From contig CAVNZM010000010.1 in the NCBI GenBank assembly GCA_963693365.1, positions 6,944,001 through 7,008,000 of the forward strand: a stretch of 64,000 bases of DNA, written 5' to 3'. The notes beneath the pieces are model-generated. The model made no database searches. It was not told where the DNA came from and saw only the letters and a list, made by a program, of their open reading frames with translations. This DNA is from Amoebidium appalachense (lineage: Eukaryota; Ichthyosporea). Position numbers and translations under genes: made by a program. Of the stretch, positions 47,557-62,261 are shown one piece after another. The first letter of the stretch is position 1. Each line of letters opens with the position of its first letter.

Positions 47557-47665
47557 ATAGTCGTTACGCGTGTGCTCGTTGTCAGATTCACCTAGGCTTT
47601 CTCACTGTAACATCAAAAACTTTTAAAATCTTCAAACATAAAAACAACATTGCGCTTCGTCTTTC

Positions 47666-50600
47666 ATGGATAGGGAAAAGGCTTTAAAGGCACTTCGTGC
47701 CCTGCACAGTGCTGAAGAGAAACGGGAGGGCTGTTGTTTATTAGAGGGGTTTGCACCTCCTGTTCCTTTTCGTGATGCGATGGAACAGTTTTCGACCAAA
47801 GAGATAAAAGAGCAAGCGTGTAGGCAAACAGTAACTCGCGTGTCCGAGTCATGGTGCGAGATAAGCCGGGAGCCTGTCAGCGTGGACCTTTCCAAGTGTC
47901 AAACGTTGCCTCAAGATGTTAGTGGTTTGGGTGAAATGAGCAGTGAGCAGATAGCGCAGTTGTTTGAGGAAAACCTCGAAGGTGTTGGTGGTGTCTATGC
48001 ATCCGATGTCGAGGTGGATGGTGATCAAATATTCGACGAACGCGTTTTCAATGTAACTGCAATCAGTGACTTCACGCCGTTGGGAAGAAATCATTTCGGG
48101 GAAACAATGCCAGGAATCAATGTTGCCATGTTGTACGTGCAGTTGTCTGTCTTGGGTTTAACAGTGTTTGGTGCACACATTGAAGATGCCGCGCTGGCCT
48201 CAGCAAGCCTTCTTTTGTGGGGCATTAAGGTGTGGTTTATCCACCCTCCCTCCCAGTACAAACGGCTCTTACAGCTGGCCCGCAACGAATTGCCAGGCTC
48301 GTGCAGAAACCCACTTCAGCACAAAAATTATATCCCTCGGTCTCCGCGTTACCTTGCATCCATAGGGTTGGCACCTGTCATAGTCGTACAGCGCGCCGGC
48401 GACTTGGTACAAACCACACCTGGAGCGCTTCACTATGGCTTTCAGGTTGGCCCGAACATTGCGCTAGCAGTGAACACCGCAACTTTTCTCTGGATCGACC
48501 AGCTTGCGCTGTATCCCACGTGCGAGTGTCGGGAACACTTCTTGCCTAGTGTGGAGAACATGATAGCGGGATTCCAGTCAGTTACACAGGAAAACATACC
48601 CGTTGCTATTGGTCAAACCCCCCCCCCCCCCCCCCCCCGCACTCACCCACCCACACTCCCCGTTGTATTTGTACTTTTGTTCTGTTGACTGCATTCAACC
48701 CTCCCCCCCCCCCCCCCCCCTCCCCCTCCGTTTATATACTCTCCCTTCACCCACTCCACTCTTTCTAAACACACCTGCTGCTAGTGTGGTTTACTCGCTC
48801 CGAGTCCCCCCACTCGCCTGTCCACGTCAACTAGTTCTTTTGTGTTTTCGAAACCTCTGCCTTCACCCACGATATGTTGATGGGGATATCCATACGATCT
48901 AAGATCATTTTTGGTGTAGAAATGGTTGGGAAAGGGGGGGATTCGGTGGTGTTTTGGGTCATATGATGACCTCCAATAGTTATCTGGATCATGCCGGAAA
49001 ATACTATCTGTTGACACCAGGGTTGCCCTGTTTCCGCACTTCTGTTAGTTTTCTACGATTCCAACAATTGTACTAACATTAGTCCTACTATTCTTCAGTC
49101 ACAGAAGTCCAGGAAGATGACGAGAACAACTTCAACGACGAGGATGAATGCCCCTACAACCGCGAGGATCAGCTCGAGGTCCTTTTTTACACACTGGTGT
49201 TGTCGGGCAAGCACCCAACCTACACCTCCCAGAGGATGCGAAAGCTCATCCGCTCCTACAGTCGCGCCGCCATGAGGGAGCAGTTGCGCGCCCTCCTGGG
49301 CAAGGAGGCGAGACTGCCAGTGCTTGATGATCCAGAGCCGCCTCCGTCTCCATCTGGGCCTGGGCTGGGCCGCACCCCTACCACCCCTTCCCGTCGCCCA
49401 ACCCCCTCCCCCTCCAAGAAACGCCCCGAGACATTATCCTTTCAGAAGACCACCCAGTTCCTGGTAGGCAACCTATCCCTCCCTTGGTTTCGTTTTGATT
49501 TTGTTTCTCTTACCTATTGTAGTAGTTATGTTTCAAACAACCCTCCCCCCACCAATCTCTGTGATCAAAGCTCATCCTTGTGGAGGAATTGTTGCCATCC
49601 CACCACCTCATGCTGCCACCTCCTAATGCATTCATCCCCCCCTACCCGCACTAAACCCATCCCTACTACATCCACACCCTTATTCTGTCTAAGTGGATAA
49701 ACTGAAGGAACTATTCAAACTTGGTCATTTCAAAGCAACTGCTACAGCACGTTTCCAGCATGGAGGATTTATAGCTCCATCAAGATTTATTCACATCGTC
49801 ATTCTTGTTTTCTAACATTTTCCATCACCGTCAGAATGACTATGTGGAAAAGTCCTCCAAGACCCACAACATCTACCAGCACCTTGTGCTGGAGTCACCC
49901 CAGATCAACAACGCCCACGATGGGGACCTGGCTGGAAAGTTCGTTGAGGTTCTTCAGAAAGTCGAGACGTCCAGCGCGAAGCTGAATCAGGAGGCCGTGG
50001 CCAAGTGGGTCCACATCATCCGCAACTGTGTGCGTAGCGATCCCGCACAGAAGTGTGTACTCTGTCGACCCTGAAACGGGCAACCCGTTCGGGTACCAGC
50101 CGTTTTCCCGCCTGTTCAGCAGCATCTCATTGAAGGCTGTGCGGCTTGTCCTTGGCAACAAGACTGCCTTGGTATGTAATGTCCCCAACAAATCACTTTC
50201 AACACATTCTGAGTCTAGACTACATCAAAGGCCCCCCCCCCCCCCCCCCCCTTCCCTCCTGCCCACCACCCACTCACACATACTCGCTCTTCAACCAACA
50301 CACGTGTGTACACACACATACACACACACACACTCCCTTTCACCCTTCCACGTTCTCCTCTGATCACCGGTTTAACTTCCCAAATAACTTGCTTTCATCG
50401 TATATATTTACTTGCATAACGCTTTCTTCCCCCCCCCCCCCCCCCCCCCCCCGCTCCCCTCCACCATGAACATTCCACGAATCGAATCGAAAAAAAATTG
50501 ATGCATATTCCTAGGTCTGCAAATGCTTGGAATATTTCAAGAATAAAGACAGTTTTAAGCATCATCATAGAGAATTACGGTCACATTCTTACATCATGAA

Positions 50601-50933
50601 GGGCCATAATGTTGTCGTCATATGATCCTAATGACATCCATTGGATGTCAGTAAGACCATATGACGACAACATTATCTGTCTCTTCTCTTCTCTTCCTTA
50701 TGTGTATTCCTTCCGAACTTTACCTCTTTTGAAAACAGATCACTAAAGAAGCACTGGGCAGGATATCGCCAGAGACCACAGGGCATTCTTCCGGCTGGTC
50801 GTCAACTGCTTCGAGGTGTCGCTGCGAGACCCCAACCAACACAAGCTCATCAACAAGTGGACCCCCGTGAAATTCGAATGTGACGACCCCAACTATGACG
50901 GTGCTGCGGCCGAAGGCAACATCAAGTTGGTGG

Positions 50934-50977
<44 letters not shown>

Positions 50978-51768
50978 TTTTGGCTAGGCAATAGGATGCT
51001 GACACTTGAGCTGTGGGGTGTTTCATCATGGCTCACGAGACTTACGCTAAGTTCATTATAATTCCTACCCCCCCCCCCCCCCCTTATGGTGTGATTATGG
51101 CTGACTACACTATAGCGTGCCGACACTCGAGCTAGTTAGCATTTAGTTTGTTCTGTTTTATAAAAGACTTCTTTGTTCACATCTGCAAACCCCCCCCCCC
51201 CCCCCCCCCCCATAAAAAAAAAAAACACAAACAACACAATCACATCGTTGGAAAAAGTTTTCTAGACTGACTTCTGTAAAGCATCTGACTCTGTGCCCGC
51301 CATTACCTGCAGTACATCTCAAACTACGACAACTACGTGAAGGACCAGATGGTGACAGCCGAGCGGGAGGCCGGGGAGGAGTTGCGCAGGCAGCAGGAGG
51401 AGGCCGATGCGGAGAGGGAGGCAGAGGCACTGGCGGAGCGGGAGCGGGAGGAGCAGGCCGCTAAGGAGGCCGCGTCTCTGCACAAGGAGGCCCCAGACCC
51501 CAAGGTGGACCAACGTGAAAACGAGACGGACGCGGCCAAGGTCGGCAAGGAGGGCGAGGATGTCGCTGTGGGCGGCACGGAGGGTGACAGCGAGGCCGTG
51601 CAGCAGGTGGAGGGGGTGGAGGAGGAGGCGGCTGAGTTTCAAGGTGAGGACTCTCCGGCTGAGTTCAACGAGGCTGAGGGAGAGACCCCCCTTACCAGGT
51701 CGGCGATGAAGAGAAGGCGCCAACAGGGTCATGCCAGCCCCCACAAAAAGCCCAAATTCACCCCTTAG
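47666..51768 (+). CDS. JmjC-domain protein, probable histone or protein demethylase/hydroxylase
   Basis: Exons: 47666-48611, 49099-49463, 49835-50171, 50739-50929, 51313-51768 (TAG). About 764 aa. JmjC domain in exon 1: H171 and E173 in FGAHIEDAAL, K188 in GIKVWF (the 2-oxoglutarate lysine position), distal H256 in GALHYGFQVGPNIALAVN. The Fe(II) triad H-x-E...H is therefore complete, in the KDM4-like layout. Exon 2 is acidic then Pro/Ser-rich; the last exon is a charged coiled coil ending in a basic stretch (MKRRRQQG, HKKPKF). Exon 3 has one base too many near 50050 and exon 4 one too few near 50760; corrected, all phases agree. The substrate is unknown; nuclear action is likely from the basic tail. 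Confidence 0.8.
50606..50676. repeat. Perfect inverted repeat in JmjC intron 3
   Basis: 19-base arms (ATAATGTTGTCGTCATATG at 50606-50624 and its complement at 50658-50676) flank a second palindrome TGACATCCA/TGGATGTCA. The whole could fold as a long hairpin or cruciform. Confidence 0.85.
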
Positions 51769-51952
51769 CCCCCCCCTCCCCCCCCCCCTCCCCCTTCCCC
51801 CCAAGAAATGTACTGCCCCTTTTTTGTAGGGGATTATTTTGGATTTTATTTTGCAAGTTTGTTTACTTTGTTTAGTTTGTTTTTTTCTCATAAATTTATA
51901 GTGTTTCTTTTCTTGAATTTTAATGTTTTGAATAGTTGAGACAGTAGAGGGG

Positions 51953-52012
51953 TGTCCCAGTGGGACATCCCGTAGATGTAAAGAGTGGAGACACGTCCCA
52001 TTGGGACGTGTC
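51953..52012. promoter_or_regulatory. Two GTCCCA-N-TGGGAC palindromes in the JmjC 3' flank
   Basis: TGTCCCAGTGGGACA (51953-51967) and GACACGTCCCATTGGGACGTGTC (51990-52012, 11-base perfect arms). Both are odd palindromes sharing GTCCCA-N-TGGGAC. They lie about 190-245 bases after the stop codon; they could be RNA hairpins in the 3' UTR or DNA binding sites. Confidence 0.45.
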
Positions 52013-52944
52013 ATTAGAAATTAAAGATTGTTCAGCACGGTCAACGACACTTCACTGTGCAGCCACGGGGAGGAAAGGGAAGGGGGGGGGGGGGGGGGGG
52101 GGGGGAACTGGGGGGAACTGACATCATCTTGGCATCAACCGGGGCACAAAATGATGCTTTAATATAGATTTTTGGACGATTAGAATACAGTATAATGATC
52201 ATATTAAATTGCTTGTAGTGATCGTTTTGTCGACTTATTATGCTGCACAAGTTGTCACAAAGTAAACATAAAGGTGACATGTGTATGTCGTGAATCGGTG
52301 TGCATGAAATAAAGATCATGTAGAGTGATCCAAAAGGTATCTTTGTATGGTCGGCAACAGATCCGTTTGATGACATAAAGGCATCGTGAAATAGGGATTC
52401 CGATGCCCCGAGATACTGTAAAGGCAACATTTAGTTCTCCTTATGTGCCTTTTTAGATGCAGAAAAGTCAACATGAAGACCTCTAAATCACCTCTCGTTG
52501 CAATAAGGTAATGTACATGATGTCCCTTTAACGATATCGTTTAGATGTCTGTTTGTTGCCTTAATTTCTTATTTAAGCTCTTTAAAGTGGCCTTAAAGAT
52601 GACATAAAAGGGTCTTGATGTGCAGGATCTTACGATACCTATATTTTAGGGGTAGAAAAGGTGGGGATTGGGGGGGGTTACGGATGGGTAGTGGTTAGGT
52701 TTAGGTGTAGAAAACGATGTCAGGAAAAATGTATATAAAGATGTCAGGAAATTTCCAGACATCTTTATGATAAATTGAAAGTCGTCTTTAAATGGTCCGA
52801 AAATATCCTGACATCTTTTCGATGGGATATGGGGTAGATAGGGTTAAAGGGTGGGATGTAGATGACTTTGATTAGATGCTGACGTCTTAGATGGCTTATG
52901 GATGGATTCGACAAGATTGCTGATGTCCTTGTTTGTATGAGTTG

Positions 52945-52978
<34 letters not shown>

Positions 52979-53171
52979 CTTTTTTGGTTTGGTCCCCTTG
53001 AAAAAAATTAGTATGTTTTTATTATTATTTGAATCAATTACGTATTGATTTCCTCTATATTTACTTATTTAGCGGGTTGGGGAAGAGGGGAGGGGGGGGG
53101 GTGGGGGGGGGGGGGGGGGAGGGGGGACTTGATGTACTAAATGCTAGACTTTCAAGTATTGATTTAGATTT

Positions 53172-53304
<133 letters not shown>

Positions 53305-53600
53305 CACACACACACACACATTATGATAGGCTTTCACGCTTTCAGCTTCTTTTTTTTTTTTTTTTTTTTTCAAAGTTTTTTTTTTTTTTTTTTTTTTTTT
53401 CCGAATTTCCCTTTTTTTTTTTTCACCATCTCAAAAAGGAACTAGTATAAGTATTCTTTGTTTATTCATTCATTTGATCAATTTATTATTTGTTTGCTAC
53501 TATATAGCTATATTTATGTCATTTAGCGGTTTGCGGATTCCCCGCCCGATGGAGAGGCCCAGTGTGGCCTCCTGGGCGGGCGGGAGGGCGGGCGGGCGGG

Positions 53601-53635
<35 letters not shown>

Positions 53636-55186
53636 AACATAATCGAGACGGGCTCTGGGAGCCTATTTTTAGATATTAATTAAAATTTAACATAACGACC
53701 TCGACCCTTGTCGGGGCGGTATGTTATGCGCGGACGCATACTGTACTTTAACCAACCATCTGCTGTAGATTGCGCAATCAGTAACTTTGTCTAGTGACTG
53801 TCGCCTGCGGCAACATACAAGGTATTTGAGCCGGGCCGCAGCCTGAGGGAGACAGCACTCAAAGTGACTAGTAGTACGAGCCCCGTACGATATGTACCAG
53901 GTGGCACGGACTCCAGTCTCCGTAGAGTCGGAGTCTTCTCTCTCGACCAGACACCACACTCCTCGCCCAGACTCCCCGAAGCACGTATACAGCTACATAT
54001 ATGCTGAAACGTGACTCGGACTCGAGGCCCGGAGCCCATGTGGTGCTTTGAGGTATTGTGCCGCCCTAACGTTATAACAACGGCTGCCAGCAGCGCTGCT
54101 CTATTAGGCGTGCTGCAGACTGTCCAGGGAAGAGCCGGGCCACGACTAGAGCCCGCCCGCGGCATCCGCGCATGCAGTGCATTTTCACGGCTTGTACTCA
54201 AGCTTGGAAAGTTGCTTTAGCTTGTGTCACTACAAAAAAGACGTGCCCGCCGGGATCCCCGCGCGCGACTTCGACGTGACAGTAAAGCTGTGTGCGTGTG
54301 TGTGCACGCGACGCCGTGCGTACGCGTGTACGTACGCGTGTGCGTGTATGCATGTGCATGCGCACACACATGCACACTGCGCATGCATGCACATCTACTT
54401 GCACTAAATAATTAATTTAGTGTTGCGTGCGCTTACCGCAGTGGCGTGTGTACATACACACACTCACCAAACTTTTTGAGTAAGGATGGAACACAGACTC
54501 AAAGCCGGCAACTCAGTTTGGCAGTGTACACGTACACAGGCGGCTCAGAACGTGACTCCATGATCTAGATGCTCTCCAGATAAACCAATCATCTAACACG
54601 CCTCAACTCAAGTCCAATCAGGTCTTAGATTCCCACATTCCTTAGATCTGAACAAGAAAAGCGCTCAGCTGAGTTACAACCTACCCCCATGTGAGTTCTT
54701 TTTTTTTATACATATGAATGTTCGTTTTGCGCATCATCAGAATAGAAACACATAAAAAAAACGTATTGTACATTTGCTGTACACGAAATTTTGCATGCTC
54801 ATCGAGAGTCGATTCAGCCTTGTTCGCACCGCGCATTCCTGTTTACCCATTTCCAAAGGCATCCATCAAGAATAAAATCCCTGCCGGCCGGCCAACTTCA
54901 AGCTTTTTGTGGGAGCCGCCGAGCCGCTCCCCCGCACTGCCACACAAACACACAGGCACGTGTAAAACGCTTTTCTTCTAAACCCTTCACCTGTGTATGA
55001 GGCACAAAGAGTAAACTAGTCGACTCTTGCTGCAGCTAACGGTCTAATTGTGTAGTACAAAAAGGGGCACACGCGTATCATCCTTGAGACATCTCTGCTA
55101 CTTCTATGCTCATGGTACCAAAGATTTACAAATTGAAAACCGTACACCCTTCCCTGCGAGTTAGTTTTTAGTTAGTAACTTGCAAC

Positions 55187-58185
<2,999 letters not shown>

Positions 58186-58371
58186 ATGTAGCCTCTTTTG
58201 GGCATTTTTTAGATCGCCACGGTGGGCGGAGGGAGGGAAATTGAGGCGACAGAGCAGGCTCTTTCGATGTGTTTTGGCCGGTCCAAGCATACACAAGAAG
58301 CTAAGTGTGTATATGTCTGTATTTTATTCACTTTTTTTTTTTTTGGTGGTGGTGGTAGTCTTGCGGGGTGT

Positions 58372-58468
<97 letters not shown>

Positions 58469-58526
58469 AAATGTTTGTTGTTTGGTTTTTGTTTTTTTTG
58501 TTTTGGTTGTATTAGAGGTTGCAGCA

Positions 58527-58560
<34 letters not shown>

Positions 58561-58849
58561 GGGGGGGAGGGGGGAGGGGGGGGGGGGGGGGGTCTACTAA
58601 TAAATGTCCTTTTAGACTACCGTAGACATACCAATAGATAACACCCACAGTGCACGGGAAAAAAATCCGGAAATAGATCATCGGTATCTGTCTGACGGTG
58701 CTGCAGATTATATATATTAAGGATCATATTGTATAGTAACTGGCTGTGCATACATGGCGCCACGACGCATAAAATGGTATTTGGCATAAGATGTATCCCG
58801 GGTCCCCCTTCCCCCCCTCCCCCCCTCTCTCTCTCTCTCTCCTCCCCCC

Positions 58850-58882
<33 letters not shown>

Positions 58883-59028
58883 CCTCCCTCCCTCCCTCCC
58901 TCCCTCCCTCCCTCCCTCCCTCCCTCCCTCCCTCCCTCCCTCCCTCCCTCCCTCCCTCCCTCCCTCCCTCCCTCCCTCCCTCCCTCCCTCCCTCCCTCCC
59001 TCCCTCCCTCCCTCCCTCCCTCTTCTCT

Positions 59029-59120
<92 letters not shown>

Positions 59121-59959
59121 GATCTCGGGTAAATGCAATCATCCCGGGCAAGGGCACGACCCAAAAACCCAAAAGTTTCATACGGTATTTGCGTTTAATA
59201 GATCTGATCCCCAGTACGACCAAAGCTGATCATTCAGTTAGTCCATACAATACCCCCACTTCCAGATGTTGCCAACGCCAACTGGCTGGGCAACTTCCTG
59301 AATAGCCATGACATGCATGAGGATGAACACATTTTCATAGAGCCATTCCTCTTGTTGCATCGACTTCATCTTGTGCACGAATCAAGACAATGTTGTTTCA
59401 TTCATTTTCACGTCTCCCTTATTATTGAACCATGGTCAACGTGGTCAACTATTACACCTATGAAATACTTAAATGCATCCCATTCGTGCCTCATTGTTTC
59501 ACCTATCAAAAACAAGTCACAGAATCTCAGTAGAAAACAGATCATCATAACGTCTGGTGTATATATATGCACAGCTCCAAAGTTTTTGATAAGTCACTCG
59601 GAATTACACCAACAGCGAGGAATTTCAGACAGCATGCTTGCGCGAATTCCAAATTTAGGATGTTTCCATGTGCATATTTCAACTGCATGAAGTTCCCTCG
59701 AAGCCTTAGTTCGCAGCACCCGGCCCACCACTGGCACCCCATGTAAAAGCCCAGTATCACCGAACCCTGCAGTAATACGAGAATAAAAGACCAAATAAGT
59801 CCAGCCCTGCAGTGCATCAGATCAAAACGAGAATACGATATAGAATAAGTCCACTCCTGCAGTGCACTGCAGCAATACGAGAATGCGATAAGTAGAAACT
59901 TTTCACCAACCATATTTCATTCCACGCAAACACTTGTCACGACGCACTTCACCTTGTGC
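58186..59959. other. Spacer with G runs, (CCCT)n, (CT)n and a 3' repeat cluster
   Basis: Very long G run (58387-58464), a second (58529-58592), (CCCT)n at 58880-59022 and (CT)n at 59033-59119. At 59760-59900 three imperfect direct repeats carry CCTGCAGT and AATACGAGAAT(A/G)CGATA. This spacer separates two convergent genes. No coding region is supported. Confidence 0.6.
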
Positions 59960-61057
59960 CTAATGTTCCTCGCCATTGTCGCTGCTGTCCACATGATGTT
60001 CGTTTACCGGAGCCTGAGGCAGGTGGTGAAGTTCCTCCATCAGCTCCTTGATTCGCTCCTTGGGAAGCAGGTGCACTTTCTGCATGTGGTTTTTTAGAGC
60101 CTCCTTACGCTTGAAGAGCCCTCCACACGTTGGAACTGGGCACAGAATGGACTTGCTGGGCTGGTGTTTGATTTCATGTCTCTTCATATGCGCTCGCTCC
60201 GTGTGGGTGAACGTGCAGCCGGGGTGTGGGCATCTGATGATGAGGTTGGGGCAGTGTTCGCGGCGGTTGTGCTGCGTAAAGGTTGATTTAGCGGTGAAGG
60301 TTTTGGTGCAAATGGGGCATGTCTTGAAAAACCTGTGTCCATGATGCTGTAAGTTGATTGCAGTTATAACAGCAAAAAATTTCTGCACAAGCCTCTGGTA
60401 GTTCTGTTACTTTTGCTTGCATGCACCGTGCTCAAGTGCTTGCAAATTTGCGAAAGGTGCACGCACGTACACCTCCGGGGAAATACCTTCCTAGCACATA
60501 AACCATCCGTCACAGCGCCCCCCCCCCCCCCCCCCCATCTCTCAAAAAAAAAAAAATAATAATACATGATCTTCTCCCTTAATTTTCCCACTTCCATAAG
60601 TCAACACATTCAAGCCAGTTCCCCTCCCTCACTCCCCCCCCCCCCCCCAAAAAAAAAAAAAAAAAAAGAGCCCAAAATATTAATCCCAGGCTACCCTACA
60701 TCATCTTCCCTCTCGTACCCTCTTTTGCCCTCCCTCCACCTATTCCCCATCCCCGAACTCCCCATTACGCTACCTCACCCTCATCCCCCCCCCCCCCCCC
60801 ATCTCCCACCTTCAACCCCACGTCCTCCCCCCCATGCCCCATGCCCCACCGCAACACCCACCTTGCAACCTCACCTCTTTCTCCACTACCTCCTTCCCTT
60901 ATTCTCTCCATATCCACATCTTGCCCCCCCCCCCCCCTCCCCCCCCCCCCCCCCCTTCCCCCAAAAGAAGAAGGCAAAAAAAAAAAAAAAAAAAAAGAGA
61001 GAGAGAGAGAGAAAGATAAAGGGCCCCCCAATTGCCTATATTACTATCCCACACTAT

Positions 61058-61102
<45 letters not shown>

Positions 61103-61265
61103 CCCTCCCCCCCCCCCCCCCCCCTCCCCCCCAAACCCCTTCTAAATACTCGCTGCAACCTTCCTACCCCACATATCCCTCACTCCCCGTCATTCCCACT
61201 TTTCCAACCAACCCCATTCCCCCGCCCTCCCGTTCTCCTCCCCATTTCTCACTCCCCCATGCTAG

Positions 61266-61299
<34 letters not shown>

Positions 61300-61351
61300 A
61301 ACACCCCCGTCCCCCCCTCCTCCCCCACCCCCCCAAAAAAAGATGGTTGCC

Positions 61352-61404
<53 letters not shown>

Positions 61405-62226
61405 AAAAAACAAAAAACAAAACGCTCCCACCTTCCTAACCCCTCCCCCCTTTCCACCAATCCATCACACATCACCCTCACCTGCCCTCTCTCTTCGACT
61501 CTCTGTCCTTATCCACATCCCCCCCTCCCCCCCCCCCCCCCCCCTCTCTCCCGGAGAACCGCACCGCGTCCATGGCCCAGTCAGACTCCTTCTTCAGGTG
61601 CAGGTCCATCCACTCACGCAGCTGCACCTCGCTGTAGCGGGTCATGTCCTCGTAGCGCAGCCGCCTTGCCTTGGTGGGAACAAGGGGCTCGGCTTGGGAC
61701 GAGTTGGTGTCGGGGTCCAGAAGGTCCAAGTTCACTGGCCACGAGGCCAGCAGCAATAGAGTCCCAATTTTCTCCCCTGCCCCGGCACTGCCCACGATGT
61801 CCCACACCCAGTCTTGCAAGTTCATGGGGTTGATGCCGGGTGCACGAGGCTTGGCTGGGAAGAAGATGCCGGGCTCACCGCTGCCGTCCAACTTTTCAAA
61901 GCGGGGATGCATGTTGTGCACGTACACGTTTTGGCCATCAATGTTGGGCCTAAACCACAGTTCAAGATCATAAATCTCGTAGTGAGTGTAGTTGATCAGC
62001 AGCGACAGGGTCGAGATGGCCTGAAGAAACACATTGTCCACCGGTGACTGGTTTTTGGACGGGTAGTCGTGCATTCGCGGAGGGAACACCGAACAGCCGA
62101 TGGGATTGGCCGTTGCCGGGTTGCTGAAGATGTTGCGTATTTGGTGGGGGTCAAATGCCCGGGCCACGGGTATAAGTCGGTCGTTCACATGGACGAACGT
62201 TACACCAAAGTTTGGTACCTGCAGTG

Positions 62227-62261
<35 letters not shown>

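Noticed and set aside
53791-54201. 136-codon minus-strand ORF
   Set aside because: No recognisable motif, no splice neighbours and ordinary spacer composition.
60566-61833. Two long Pro-rich plus-strand ORFs (330-397 codons)
   Set aside because: They arise from C runs with occasional A runs in an intron and overlap a real exon on the other strand.
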